Positions 1 through 13,412 are shown, counted from the stretch's first letter. The stretch is 64,000 bases of DNA from Euwallacea fornicatus (GCF_040115645.1 NW_027096009.1:310001-374000), one strand, 5' to 3'. The notes: generated by a model from the sequence alone, not told the origin. Program-made: numbers and translations.

Positions 1-101
1 TATGAGCTCAAACATAAAATTTTTGTGACTTTTCACATGTTGAAGCTCGATAACTTCGGTCAATGAGGACCAAATTTCTTAATCAAATACTCAAATGAAC
101 C

Positions 102-114
102 ATCTCGACGAGAT
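102..114. other. Conserved dyad ATCTCG-A-CGAGAT (example; present in most A monomers)
   Basis: A perfect inverted repeat of 6+1+6 bp centred on one A, present at the same place in nearly every A monomer. In B the outer arm is lost (CAGCTCG-A-CGAGATC), leaving 4+1+4 bp. A large B subset (GCACGACGAG) and single A variants (CTCTACGAG, CTCGCCGAG, GTGGACGAG) break it. It is one of the two most conserved CpG-containing blocks. A binding site for a dimeric protein is possible but not shown. Confidence 0.8.
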
Positions 115-118
115 CTTT

Positions 119-141
119 ATCATGATGTAACACATCATGAT
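119..141. other. Perfect 10-bp inverted repeat with 3-nt loop (example)
   Basis: Arms ATCATGATGT (119-128) and ACATCATGAT (132-141) flank AAC. The same perfect form occurs, for instance, at 2,757-2,779 and in the other TTTATCATGATG monomers. The common A form (CATGACGT-AAC-ACATCATG) has one mismatch within 8-bp arms. The right arm holds ATCATGAT, itself an 8-bp palindrome that is almost invariant in A and B. Cruciform or hairpin potential follows from the sequence; a biological role is inference. Confidence 0.8.
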
Positions 142-528
142 TGTATCATCTTGAGTTTCCACGAAAAATAGTACTTTATGAGCTCAAACATACAAGTTTT
201 GTGACTTTTCACATTTTGAAGCTCGATAACTTCGGTCAATGAGGACCAACTTTTTTAAACAAAGTCTCAAATGAACCATCTCGACGAGATCTTTAACATG
301 ACGTTACACATCATGATTGTATCATCTTGAGTTTCCACGAAAAATAGTACTTTATGAGCTCAAACATACAAGTTTTGTGACTTTTCACATGTTGAAGCTC
401 GATAACTTCGGTCAATGAGGACCAAATTTCTTAAACAAAGACTCAAATGAACCATCTCGACGAGATCTTTAACATGACGTAACACATCATGATTGTATCA
501 TCTTGAGTTTCAAAGAAAAATAGTACTT

Positions 529-880
529 AAAGAGCTCAAACATACAATTTTTGGGACATTTCACATGTTGAAGCTCGATAACTTCGGTCAATGAGGACCA
601 AATTTCTTAAACAAAGTCTCAAATGAACCATCTCGACGAGATCTTTAACATGACGTAACACATCATGATTGTATCATCTTGAGTTTCAAAGAAAAATAGT
701 ACTTAAAGAGCTCAAACATACAATTTTTGGGACATTTCACATGTTGAAGCTCGATAACTTCGGTCAATGAGGACCAAATTTCTTAAACAAAGTCTCAAAT
801 GAACCATCTCGACGAGATCTTTAACATGACGTAACACATCATGATTGTATCATCTTGAGTTTCCACGAAAAATAGTACTT
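529..880. repeat. Pair of near-identical AAAG-start monomers
   Basis: Monomers 529-704 and 705-880 share the unusual start AAAGAGCTCAAAC and the rare string TTTTTGGGACATTTCACATG, not seen elsewhere in the window in that form. They differ near their right ends (TTTCAAAG against TTTCCACG). This looks like a local single-monomer duplication older than, and outside, the 22-monomer duplication that begins near 1,113. Confidence 0.8.
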
Positions 881-1230
881 AATGTGCTCAAACATACAAT
901 TTTTTGACTTTTCACATGTTGAAGCTCGATAACTTCGGTCAATGAGGACCAAATTTCTTAATCAAAGACTCAAATGAACCATCTCGACGAGATCTTTAAC
1001 ATGACGTAACACATCATGATTGTATCATCTTGAGTTTCCACGAAAAATAGTACTTAATGTGCTCAAACATACAATTTTTTGACTTTTCACATGTTGAAGC
1101 TCTATAACTTCGGTCAATGAGGACCAAATTTCTTAAATAAAGACTCAAATGAACCATCTCGACGAGACCTTTAACATGACGTTACACATCATGATTGTAT
1201 CATCTTGAGTTTCCACGAAAAATAGAACTT
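881..1230. repeat. Two 175-bp monomers with a 1-bp deletion
   Basis: Adjacent monomers at 881-1055 and 1056-1230 both read CAATTTTTTGACTTTTC where others read CAATTTTTGTGACTTTTC, one base shorter. Both also begin AATGTGCTCAAAC, the G-to-T-like state otherwise typical of B. Sharing both features side by side suggests one mutated monomer was duplicated in place. They account for the whole 2-bp shift between the lattice counted from position 1 and that counted from 38,015. They are the only non-176-bp monomers I found. Confidence 0.92.
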
Positions 1231-4200
1231 TATGAGCTCAAACATACAATTTTTGTGACTTTTCACATGTTGAAGCTCGATAACTTCGGTCAATGAGGAT
1301 CAAATTTCTTAATCAAAGAGCCAAATGAACCATCTCGACGAGATCTTTAAAATGACGTTACACATCATGATTGTATCATCTTGAGTTTCCACGAAAAATA
1401 GTACTTTATGAGCTCAAACATACAAGTTTTGTGACTTTTCACATTTTGAAGCTCGATAACTTCGGTCAATGAGGACCAACTTTTTTAAACAAAGTCTCAA
1501 ATGAACCATCTCGACGAGATCATTAACATGACGTTACACATCATGATTGTATCATCTTGAGTTTCCACGAAAAATAGTACTTTATGAGCTCAAACATACA
1601 AGTTTTGTGACTTTTCACATGTTGAAGCTCGATAACTTCGGTCAATGAGGATCAAATATCTTAATCAAAGACTCAAATGAACCATCTCGACGAGACCTTT
1701 AACATGACGTAACACATCATGATTGTATCATCTTGAGTTTCCACGAAAAATAGTACTTTATGAGCTCAAACATACAAGTTTTGTGACTTTTCACATTTTG
1801 AAGCTCTACAACTTCGGTCAATGAGGACCAAATTTCTTAATCAAAGAGCCAAATGAACCATCTCGACGAGATCTTTAACATGACGTTACACATCATGATT
1901 GTATCATCTTAAGTTTCAAAGAAAAATAGTACTTAATGAGGTCAAACATACAAGTTTTGTGACTTTTCTCATTTTGAAGCTCGATAACTTCGGTCAATGA
2001 GGACCAAAGTGCTTAATCAAAGAGTCAAATGAACCATCTCGACGAGATCATTGACATGACGTAACACATCATGATTGTATCATCTTGAGTTTCAAAGAAA
2101 AATAGTACTTTATGAGCTCAAACATACAAGTTTTGTGACTTTTCACATGTTGAAGCTCTACAACATCGGTCAATGAGGACCAAATTTCTTAATCAAAGAG
2201 CCAAATAAACCATCTCGACGAGATCTTTATGATGACGTTACACATCATGATTGTATCATCTTGAGTTTCCACGAAAAATAGTACTTTATGAGCTCAAACA
2301 TACAAGTTTTGAGACTTTTCACATTTTGAAGCTCGATAACTTCGGTCAATGAGGACCAAATTTCTTAATCAAATACTCAAATGAACCATCTCGACGAGAT
2401 CTTTAACATGACGTAACACATCATGATTGTATCATCTTGAGTTTCCACGAAAAATAGTACTTTATGAGCTCAAACATACAAGTTTTGTGACTTTTCACAT
2501 TTTGAAGCTCGATAACTTCGGTCAATGAGGACCAAATTTCTTAATCAAATACTCAAATGAACCATCTCGACGAGATCTTTAACATGACGTTACACATCAT
2601 GATTGTATCATCTTGAGTTTCCACGAAAAATAGTGCTTTATGAGCTCAAACATAAAATTTTTGTGACTTTTCACATGTTGAAGCTCGATAACTTCGGTCA
2701 ATGAGGACCAAATTTCTTAATCAAATACTCAAATGAACCATCTCGACGAGATCTTTATCATGATGTAACACATCATGATTGTATCATCTTGAGTTTCCAC
2801 GAAAAATAGTGCTTTATGAGCTCAAACATAAAATTTTTGTGACTTTTTACATGTTGAAGCTCGATAACTTCGGTCAATGAGGACCAAATTTCTTAATCAA
2901 ATACTCAAATGAACCATCTCGACGAGATCTTTATCATGATGTAACACATCATGATTGTATCATCTTGAGTTTCCACGAAAAATAGTACTTTATGAGCTCA
3001 AACATACAATTTTTGGTACTTTTCACATGTTGAAGCTCGATAACTTCGGTCAATGGGAACCAAATTTCTTAAACAAAGACTCAAATGAACCATCTCGACG
3101 AGATCTTTAACATGACGTAACACATCATGATTGTATCATCTTGAGTTTCAAAGAAAAATAGTACTTAAAGAGCTCAAACATACAATTTTTGTGACTTTTC
3201 ACATGTTGAAGCTCGATAACTTCGGTCAATGAGGACCAAATTTCTTAAACAAAGACTCAAATGAACCATCTCGACGAGATCTTTATCATGATGTAACACA
3301 TCATGATTGTATCATCTTGAGTTTCCACGAAAAATAGTACTTTATGAGCTCAAACATACAAGTTTTGTGACTTTTCACATTTTGAAGCTCGATAACTTCG
3401 GTCAATGAGGACCAAATTTCTTAATCAAATACTCAAATGAACCATCTCGACGAGATCTTTAACGTGACGTTACACATCATGATTGTATCATCTTGAGTTT
3501 CCACGAAAAATAGTACTTTATGAGCTCAAACATACAATTTTTGGGACTTTTCACATGTTGAAGCTCGATAACTTCGGTCAATGGGGACCAAATTTCTTAA
3601 ACAAAGACTCAAATGAACCATCTCGACGAGATCTTTAACATGACGTAACACATCATGATTGTATCATCTTGAGTTTCAAAGAAAAATAGTACTTAAAGAG
3701 CTCAAACATACAATTTTTGTGACTTTTCACATGTTGAAGCTCGATAACTTCGGTCAATGAGGACCAAATTTCTTAATCAAAGACTCAAATGAACCATCTC
3801 GACGAGATCTTTAACATGACGTAACACATCATGATTGTATCATCTTGAGTTTCCACGAAAAATAGTACTTTATGAGCTCAAACATACAATTTTTGTGACT
3901 TTTCACATGTTGAAGCTCGATAACTTCGGTCAATGAGGACCAAATTTCTTAAACAAAGACTCAAATGAACCATGTGGACGAGATCTTTAACATGACGTTA
4001 CACATCATGATTGTATCATCTTGAGTTTCAAAGAAAAATAGTACTTTATGAGCTCAAACATACAAGTTTTGTGACTTTTCACATTTTGAAGCTCGATAAC
4101 TTCGGTCAATGAGGACCAAATTTCTTAAACAATGTCTCAAATGAACCATCTCGACGAGATCTTTAACATGACGTTACACATCATGATTGTATCATCTTGA

Positions 4201-4984
4201 GTTTCCACGAAAAATAGTACTTTTTGAGCTCAAACATACAATTTTTGTGACTTTTCACATGTTGAAGCTCGATAAATTCGGTCAATGAGAACCAAATTTC
4301 TTAATCAAATACTCAAATGAACCATCTCGACGAGATCTGTAACATGACGTAACACATCATGATTGTATCATCTTGAGTTTCCACGAAAAATAGTACTTTA
4401 TGAGCTCAAACATATAATTTTTGTGACTTTTCACATGTTGAAGCTCGATAACTTCGGTCAATGAGGACCAAATTTCTTAAACAAACTCTCAAATGAACCA
4501 TCTCGACGAGATCTTTAACATGACGTTACACATCATGATTGTATCATCTTGAGTTTCAAAGAAAAATAGTACTTAATGAGCTCAAACATACAAGTTTTGT
4601 TACTTTTCACATTTTGAAGCTCGATAACTTCGGTCAATGAGGACCAAATTTCTTAAACAAAGACTCAAATGAACCATCTCGACGAGATCTTTAACATAAT
4701 GATACACATCATGATTGTATCATCTTGAGTTTCCACGAAAAATAGTACTTTATGAGCTCAAACATACAATTTTTGTGACTTTTCACATGTTGAAGCTCGA
4801 TAACTTCGGTCAATGAGGACCAAATTTCTTAATCAAATACTCAAATGAACCATGTCGACGAGATCTTTGACATGACGTAACACATCATGATTGTATCATC
4901 TTGAGTTTCCACGAAAAATAGTACTTTATGAGCTCAAATATACAAGTTTTGTGACTTTTCACATTTTGGATCTCGATAACTTAG
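1113..4984. repeat. 22-monomer duplication I, copy 1 (3,872 bp)
   Basis: Left copy of a tandem duplication of exactly 22 monomers. Rare variants recur 3,872 bp to the right: TCTTAAATAAAG (1,131 and 5,003), AATAGAAC (1,221 and 5,093), GGATCAAATATC, TCGATAAATTCGG with AATGAGAACC, CATATAATTTTTG, and the paired AATAGTGCTTTATG monomers with GACTTTTTACATG (2,841 and 6,713). The boundary falls in the shared stretch GGTCAATGAGGACCAAATT, so it can be placed only to within about 20 bp. Confidence 0.93.
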
Positions 4985-7900
4985 GTCAATGAGGACCAAA
5001 TTTCTTAAATAAAGACTCAAATGAACCATCTCGACGAGACCTTTAACATGACGTTACACATCATGATTGTATCATCTTGAGTTTCCACGAAAAATAGAAC
5101 TTTATGAGCTCAAACATACAATTTTTGTGACTTTTCACATGTTGAAGCTCGATAACTTCGGTCAATGAGGATCAAATTTCTTAATCAAAGAGCCAAATGA
5201 ACCATCTCGACGAGATCTTTAAAATGACGTTACACATCATGATTGTATCATCTTGAGTTTCCACGAAAAATAGTACTTTATGAGCTCAAACATACAAGTT
5301 TTGTGACTTTTCACATTTTGAAGCTCGATAACTTCGGTCAATGAGGACCAACTTTTTTAAACAAAGTCTCAAATGAACCATCTCGACGAGATCATTAACA
5401 TGACGTTACACATCATGATTGTATCATCTTGAGTTTCCACGAAAAATAGTACTTTATGAGCTCAAACATACAAGTTTTGTGACTTTTCACATGTTGAAGC
5501 TCGATAACTTCGGTCAATGAGGATCAAATATCTTAATCAAAGACTCAAATGAACCATCTCGACGAGACCTTTAACATGACGTAACACATCATGATTGTAT
5601 CATCTTGAGTTTCCACGAAAAATAGTACTTTATGAGCTCAAACATACAAGTTTTGTGACTTTTCACATTTTGAAGCTCTACAACTTCGGTCAATGAGGAC
5701 CAAATTTCTTAATCAAAGAGCCAAATGAACCATCTCGACGAGATCTTTAACATGACGTTACACATCATGATTGTATCATCTTAAGTTTCAAAGAAAAATA
5801 GTACTTAATGAGGTCAAACATACAAGTTTTGTGACTTTTCTCATTTTGAAGCTCGATAACTTCGGTCAATGAGGACCAAAGTGCTTAATCAAAGAGTCAA
5901 ATGAACCATCTCGACGAGATCATTGACATGACGTAACACATCATGATTGTATCATCTTGAGTTTCAAAGAAAAATAGTACTTTATGAGCTCAAACATACA
6001 AGTTTTGTGACTTTTCACATGTTGAAGCTCTACAACATCGGTCAATGAGGACCAAATTTCTTAATCAAAGAGCCAAATAAACCATCTCGACGAGATCTTT
6101 ATGATGACGTTACACATCATGATTGTATCATCTTGAGTTTCCACGAAAAATAGTACTTTATGAGCTCAAACATACAAGTTTTGAGACTTTTCACATTTTG
6201 AAGCTCGATAACTTCGGTCAATGAGGACCAAATTTCTTAATCAAATACTCAAATGAACCATCTCGACGAGATCTTTAACATGACGTAACACATCATGATT
6301 GTATCATCTTGAGTTTCCACGAAAAATAGTACTTTATGAGCTCAAACATACAAGTTTTGTGACTTTTCACATTTTGAAGCTCGATAACTTCGGTCAATGA
6401 GGACCAAATTTCTTAATCAAATACTCAAATGAACCATCTCGACGAGATCTTTAACATGACGTTACACATCATGATTGTATCATCTTGAGTTTCCACGAAA
6501 AATAGTGCTTTATGAGCTCAAACATAAAATTTTTGTGACTTTTCACATGTTGAAGCTCGATAACTTCGGTCAATGAGGACCAAATTTCTTAATCAAATAC
6601 TCAAATGAACCATCTCGACGAGATCTTTATCATGATGTAACACATCATGATTGTATCATCTTGAGTTTCCACGAAAAATAGTGCTTTATGAGCTCAAACA
6701 TAAAATTTTTGTGACTTTTTACATGTTGAAGCTCGATAACTTCGGTCAATGAGGACCAAATTTCTTAATCAAATACTCAAATGAACCATCTCGACGAGAT
6801 CTTTATCATGATGTAACACATCATGATTGTATCATCTTGAGTTTCCACGAAAAATAGTACTTTATGAGCTCAAACATACAATTTTTGGTACTTTTCACAT
6901 GTTGAAGCTCGATAACTTCGGTCAATGGGAACCAAATTTCTTAAACAAAGACTCAAATGAACCATCTCGACGAGATCTTTAACATGACGTAACACATCAT
7001 GATTGTATCATCTTGAGTTTCAAAGAAAAATAGTACTTAAAGAGCTCAAACATACAATTTTTGTGACTTTTCACATGTTGAAGCTCGATAACTTCGGTCA
7101 ATGAGGACCAAATTTCTTAAACAAAGACTCAAATGAACCATCTCGACGAGATCTTTATCATGATGTAACACATCATGATTGTATCATCTTGAGTTTCCAC
7201 GAAAAATAGTACTTTATGAGCTCAAACATACAAGTTTTGTGACTTTTCACATTTTGAAGCTCGATAACTTCGGTCAATGAGGACCAAATTTCTTAATCAA
7301 ATACTCAAATGAACCATCTCGACGAGATCTTTAACGTGACGTTACACATCATGATTGTATCATCTTGAGTTTCCACGAAAAATAGTACTTTATGAGCTCA
7401 AACATACAATTTTTGGGACTTTTCACATGTTGAAGCTCGATAACTTCGGTCAATGGGGACCAAATTTCTTAAACAAAGACTCAAATGAACCATCTCGACG
7501 AGATCTTTAACATGACGTAACACATCATGATTGTATCATCTTGAGTTTCAAAGAAAAATAGTACTTAAAGAGCTCAAACATACAATTTTTGTGACTTTTC
7601 ACATGTTGAAGCTCGATAACTTCGGTCAATGAGGACCAAATTTCTTAATCAAAGACTCAAATGAACCATCTCGACGAGATCTTTAACATGACGTAACACA
7701 TCATGATTGTATCATCTTGAGTTTCCACGAAAAATAGTACTTTTTGAGCTCAAACATACAATTTTTGTGACTTTTCACATGTTGAAGCTCGATAACTTCG
7801 GTCAATGAGGACCAAATTTCTTAAACAAAGACTCAAATGAACCATGTGGACGAGATCTTTAACATGACGTTACACATCATGATTGTATCATCTTGAGTTT

Positions 7901-8872
7901 CAAAGAAAAATAGTACTTTATGAGCTCAAACATACAAGTTTTGTGACTTTTCACATTTTGAAGCTCGATAACTTCGGTCAATGAGGACCAAATTTCTTAA
8001 ACAATGTCTCAAATGAACCATCTCGACGAGATCTTTAACATGACGTTACACATCATGATTGTATCATCTTGAGTTTCCACGAAAAATAGTACTTTTTGAG
8101 CTCAAACATACAATTTTTGTGACTTTTCACATGTTGAAGCTCGATAAATTCGGTCAATGAGAACCAAATTTCTTAATCAAATACTCAAATGAACCATCTC
8201 GACGAGATCTGTAACATGACGTAACACATCATGATTGTATCATCTTGAGTTTCCACGAAAAATAGTACTTTATGAGCTCAAACATATAATTTTTGTGACT
8301 TTTCACATGTTGAAGCTCGATAACTTCGGTCAATGAGGACCAAATTTCTTAAACAAACTCTCAAATGAACCATCTCGACGAGATCTTTAACATGACGTTA
8401 CACATCATGATTGTATCATCTTGAGTTTCAAAGAAAAATAGTACTTAATGAGCTCAAACATACAAGTTTTGTTACTTTTCACATTTTGAAGCTCGATAAC
8501 TTCGGTCAATGAGGACCAAATTTCTTAAACAAAGACTCAAATGAACCATCTCGACGAGATCTTTAACATAATGATACACATCATGATTGTATCATCTTGA
8601 GTTTCCACGAAAAATAGTACTTTATGAGCTCAAACATACAATTTTTGTGACTTTTCACATGTTGAAGCTCGATAACTTCGGTCAATGAGGACCAAATTTC
8701 TTAATCAAATACTCAAATGAACCATGTCGACGAGATCTTTGACATGACGTAACACATCATGATTGTATCATCTTGAGTTTCCACGAAAAATAGTACTTTA
8801 TGAGCTCAAATATACAAGTTTTGTGACTTTTCACATTTTGGATCTCGATAACTTAGGTCAATGAGGACCAAA
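4985..8872. repeat. 22-monomer duplication I, copy 2
   Basis: Right copy, in register with 1,113-4,984. Over the stretches compared I found one substitution: A at 3,872 against T at 7,744 (TTTATGAG against TTTTTGAG). The match runs through the rare TTTTGGATCTCGATAACTTAGG (copy 1 near 4,965, copy 2 near 8,837) and stops just after, where copy 1 continues AAATAAAGACTC and copy 2 continues AATCAAAGAGCC. Such high identity suggests a very recent event, or an assembly duplication that reads must exclude. Confidence 0.92.
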
Positions 8873-9769
8873 TTTCTTAATCAAAGAGCCAAATGAACCA
8901 TCTCTACGAGATCTTTAACATGACGTAACACATCATGATTGTATCATCTTGAGTTTCCACGAAAAATAGTACTTTATGAGCTCAAACATACAAGTTTTGT
9001 GACTTTTCACATGTTGAAGCTCGATAACTTCGGTCAATGAGGACCAAATTTCTTAATCAAAGACTCAAATGAACCATCTCGACGAGATCTTTGACATGAC
9101 GTAACACATCATGATTGTATCATCTTGAGTTTCCACGAAAAATAGTACTTTATGAGCTCAAACATACAATTTTTGTGACTTTTCACATGTTGAAGCTCGA
9201 TAACTTCGGTCAATGAGGACCAAATTTCTTAAACAATGTCTCAAATGAACCATCTCTACGAGATCTTTAACATGACGTAACACATCATGATTGTATCATC
9301 TTGAGTTTCCACGAAAAATAGTACTTTATGAGCTCAAACATACAAGTTTTGTGACTTTTCACATGTTGAAGCTCGATAACTTCGGTCAATGAGGACCAAA
9401 TTTCTTAATCAAATACTCAAATGAACCATGTCGACGAGATCTTTGACATGACGTAACACATCATGATTGTATCATCTTGAGTTTCCACGAAAAATAGTAC
9501 TTTATGAGCTCAAACATACAATTTTTGTGACTTTTCACATGTTGAAGCTCGATAACTTCGGTCAATGAAGACCAAATTTCTTAAACAAAGACTCAAATGA
9601 ACCATGTGGACGAGATCTTTAACATGACGTTACACATCATGATTGTATCATCTTGAGTTTCAAAGAAAAATAGTACTTTATGAGCTCAAACATACAAGTT
9701 TTGTGACTTTTCACATGTTGAAGCTCGATAACTTCGGTCAATGAGGACCAAATTTCTTAATCAAATACA
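8873..9769. repeat. A monomers between duplication blocks
   Basis: About five ordinary A monomers of mixed variant type (AATCAAAGAGCC with CTCTACGAG, AAACAATGTCTC, ACCATGTGGACGAG, ATACACAAATG). I could not assign them to a tandem block, although single monomers resemble copies elsewhere. CTCTACGAG at about 8,903 and 9,255 breaks the usual CTCGACGAG dyad. Confidence 0.75.
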
Positions 9770-12700
9770 CAAATGAACCATCTCGACGAGATCTTTAACA
9801 TGACGTAACACATCATGATTGTATCATCTTGAGTTTCCACGAAAAATAGTACTTTATGAGCTCAAACATACAATTTTTGTGACTTTTCACACGTTGAAGC
9901 TCGATAACTTCGGTCAATGAGGACCAAATTTCTTAAACAAACTCTCAAATGAACCATCTCGACGAGATCTTTAAGATGACGTTACACATCATGATTGTAT
10001 CATCTTGAGTTTCCACGAAAAATAGTACTTTATGAGCTCAAACATACAATTTTTGTGACTTTTCACATGTTGAAGCTCTATAACTTCGGTCAATGAGGGC
10101 CAAATTTCTTAATCAAGGAGGCAAATGAACCATCTCGCCGAGATCTTTAACATCACGTAACACATCATGATTGTATCATCTTGAGTTTCCACGAAAAATA
10201 GTACTTTATGAGCTCAAACATACAATTTTTGTGACTTTTCACATGTTGAAGCTCGATAACTTCGGTCAATGAGGACCAAATTTCTTAAACAAAGACTCAA
10301 ATGAACCATCTCGACGAGATCTTTAACATGACGTAACACATCATGATTGTATCATCTTGAGTTTCCACGAAAAATAGTACTTTATGAGCTCAAACATACA
10401 ATTTTTGTGACTTTTCACATGTTGAAGCTCGATAACTTCGGTCAATGAGGACCAAATTTCTTAAACAAACTCTCAAATGAACCATCTCGACGAGATCTTT
10501 AACATGACGTTACACATCATGATTGTATCATCTTGAGTTTCAAAGAAAAATAGTACTTAATGAGCTCAAACAAACAAGTTTTGTGACTTTTCACACTTTG
10601 AAGCTCGATAACTTCGGTCAATGAGGACCAAATTTCTTAATCAAATACTCAAATGAACCATCTCGACGAGATCTTTAACATGACGTTACACATCATGATT
10701 GTATCATCTTGAGTTTCCACGAAAAATAGTGCTTTATGAGCTCAAACATACAAGTTTTGTGACTTTTCACATTTTGAAGCTCGATAACTTCGGTCAATGA
10801 GGACCAAATTTCTTAATCAAATACTCAAATGAACCATCTCGACGAGATCTTTAACATGACGTTACACATCATGATTGTATCATCTTGAGTTTCCACGAAA
10901 AATAGTGCTTTATGAGCTCAAACATAAAATTTTTGTGACTTTTCACATGTTGAAGCTCGATAACTTCGGTCAATGAGGACCAAATTTCTTAATCAAATAC
11001 TCAAATGAACCATCTCGACGAGATCTTTATCATGATGTAACACATCATGATTGTATCATCTTGAGTTTCCACGAAAAATAGTGCTTTATGAGCTCAAACA
11101 TAAAATTTTTGTGACTTTTTACATGTTGAAGCTCGATAACTTCGGTCAATGAGGACCAAATTTCTTAATCAAATACTCAAATGAACCATCTCGACGAGAT
11201 CTTTATCATGATGTAACACATCATGATTGTATCATCTTGAGTTTCCACGAAAAATAGTACTTTATGAGCTCAAACATACAAGTTTTGTGACTTTTCACAT
11301 TTTGAAGCTCGATAACTTCGGTCAATGAGGACCAAATTTCTTAATCAAATACTCAAATGAACCATCTCGACGAGATCTTTAACGTGACGTTACACATCAT
11401 GATTGTATCATCTTGAGTTTCCACGAAAAATAGTACTTTATGAGCTCAAACATACAATTTTTGGGACTTTTCACATGTTGAAGCTCGATAACTTCGGTCA
11501 ATGGGGACCAAATTTCTTAAACAAAGACTCAAATGAACCATCTCGACGAGATCTTTAACATGACGTAACACATCATGATTGTATCATCTTGAGTTTCAAA
11601 GAAAAATAGTACTTAAAGAGCTCAAACATACAATTTTTGTGACTTTTCACATGTTGAAGCTCGATAACTTCGGTCAATGAGGACCAAATTTCTTAAACAA
11701 AGACTCAAATGAACCATCTCGACGAGATCTTTAACATGACGTAACACATCATGATTGTATCATCTTGAGTTTCAAAGAAAAATAGTACTTTATGAGCTCA
11801 AACATACAAGTTTTGTGACTTTTCACATGTTGAAGCTCGATAACTTCGGTCAATGAGGACCAAATTTCTTAAACAAAGACTCAAATGAACCATCTCGACG
11901 AGATCTGTAACATGATGTTACACATCATGATTGTATCATCTTGAGTTTCAAAGAAAAATAGTACTTAATGAGCTCAAACAAACAAGTTTTGTGACTTTTC
12001 ACACTTTGAAGCTCTATAACTTCGGTCAATGAGGACCAAATTTCTTAAACAAAGACTCTAATGAACCATCTCGACGAGATCTTTAACATGACGTACCACA
12101 TCATGATTGTATCATCTTGAGTTTCCACGAAAAATAGTACTTTATGAGCTCAAACATACAATTTTTGTGACTTTTCACATGTTGAAGCTCGATAACTTCG
12201 GTCAATGAGGACCAAATTTCTTAAACAAACTCTCAAATGAACCATCTCGACGAGATCTTTAACATGACGTTACACATCATGATTGTATCATCTTGAGTTT
12301 CAAAGAAAAATAGTACTTAATGAGCTCAAACATACAAGTTTTGTGACTTTTCACATTTTGAAGCTCGATAACTTCGGTCAATGAGGACCAAATTTCTTAA
12401 ACAAAGCCTCAAATGAACCATCTCGACGAGATCTTTAACATAATGATACACATCATGATTGTATCATCTTGAGTTTCCACGAAAAATAGTACTTTATGAG
12501 CTCAAACATACAATTTTTGTGACTTTTCACATGTTGAAGCTCGATAACTTCGGTCAATGAGGACCAAATTTCTTAAACAAACTCTCAAATGAACCATCTC
12601 GACGAGATCTTTAACATGACGTTACACATCATGATTGTATCATCTTGAGTTTCAAAGAAAAATAGTACTTAATGAGCTCAAACATACAAGTTTTGTGACT

Positions 12701-13412
12701 TTTCACATTTTGAAGCTCGATAACTTCGGTCAATGAGGACCAAATTTCTTAAACAAAGCCTCAAATGAACCATCTCGACGAGATCTTTAACATAATGATA
12801 CACATCATGATTGTATCATCTTGAGTTTCCACGAAAAATAGTACTTTATGAGCTCAAACATAAAATTTTTGTGACTTTTCACATGTTGAAGCTCGATAAC
12901 TTCGGTCAATGAGGACCAAATTTCTTAATCAAATACTCAAATGAACCATGTCGACGAGATCTTTGACATGACGTAACACATCATGATTGTATCATCTTGA
13001 GTTTCCACGAAAAATAGTACTTTATGAGCTCAAACATACAAGTTTTGTGACTTTTCACATTTTGGATCTCGATAACTTAGGTCAATGAGGACCAAATTTC
13101 TTAATCAAAGAGCCAAATGAACCATCTCTACGAGATCTTTAACATGACGTAACACATCATGATTGTATCATCTTGAGTTTCCACGAAAAATAGTACTTTA
13201 TGAGCTCAAACATACAAGTTTTGTGACTTTTCACATGTTGAAGCTCGATAACTTCGGTCAATGAGGACCAAATTTCTTAATCAAAGACTCAAATGAACCA
13301 TCTCGACGAGATCTTTGACATGACGTAACACATCATGATTGTATCATCTTGAGTTTCCACGAAAAATAGTACTTTATGAGCTCAAACATACAATTTTTGT
13401 GACTTTTCACAC
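9770..13412. repeat. 34-monomer displaced duplication, left copy
   Basis: About 3.6 kb that recurs 5,984 bp (34 monomers) to the right. Shared landmarks are CACACGTTG (9,891 and 15,875), GAGGGCC with AAGGAGGCAAATG and CTCGCCGAG (10,095 and 16,079), GATCTGTAACATGATG (11,902 and 17,886) and the GACTTTTTACATG monomer (11,113 and 17,097). Differences include G 10,251/T 16,235, G 11,384/A 17,368, and a cluster at 10,571-10,598 that looks like a short conversion tract. The match ends where 13,411 reads ACGTTG and 19,395 reads ATGTTG. Confidence 0.86.
10084..10100 (+). other. CENP-B-box-like motif, best match (8 of 9 core positions)
   Basis: The mammalian CENP-B box core is NTTCGNNNNANNCGGGN. Here the sequence is C-TTCG-GTCA-A-TG-AGGG-C, matching all core positions but one (A for C). 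The same monomer type gives equal matches at 13,956-13,972, 16,068-16,084, 20,820-20,836 and 24,692-24,708. Typical A and B monomers have AGGA there (7 of 9). Plants have no established CENP-B-dependent centromere, and nine fixed positions can arise by chance in a 176-bp unit, so this is only a resemblance. Confidence 0.35.
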
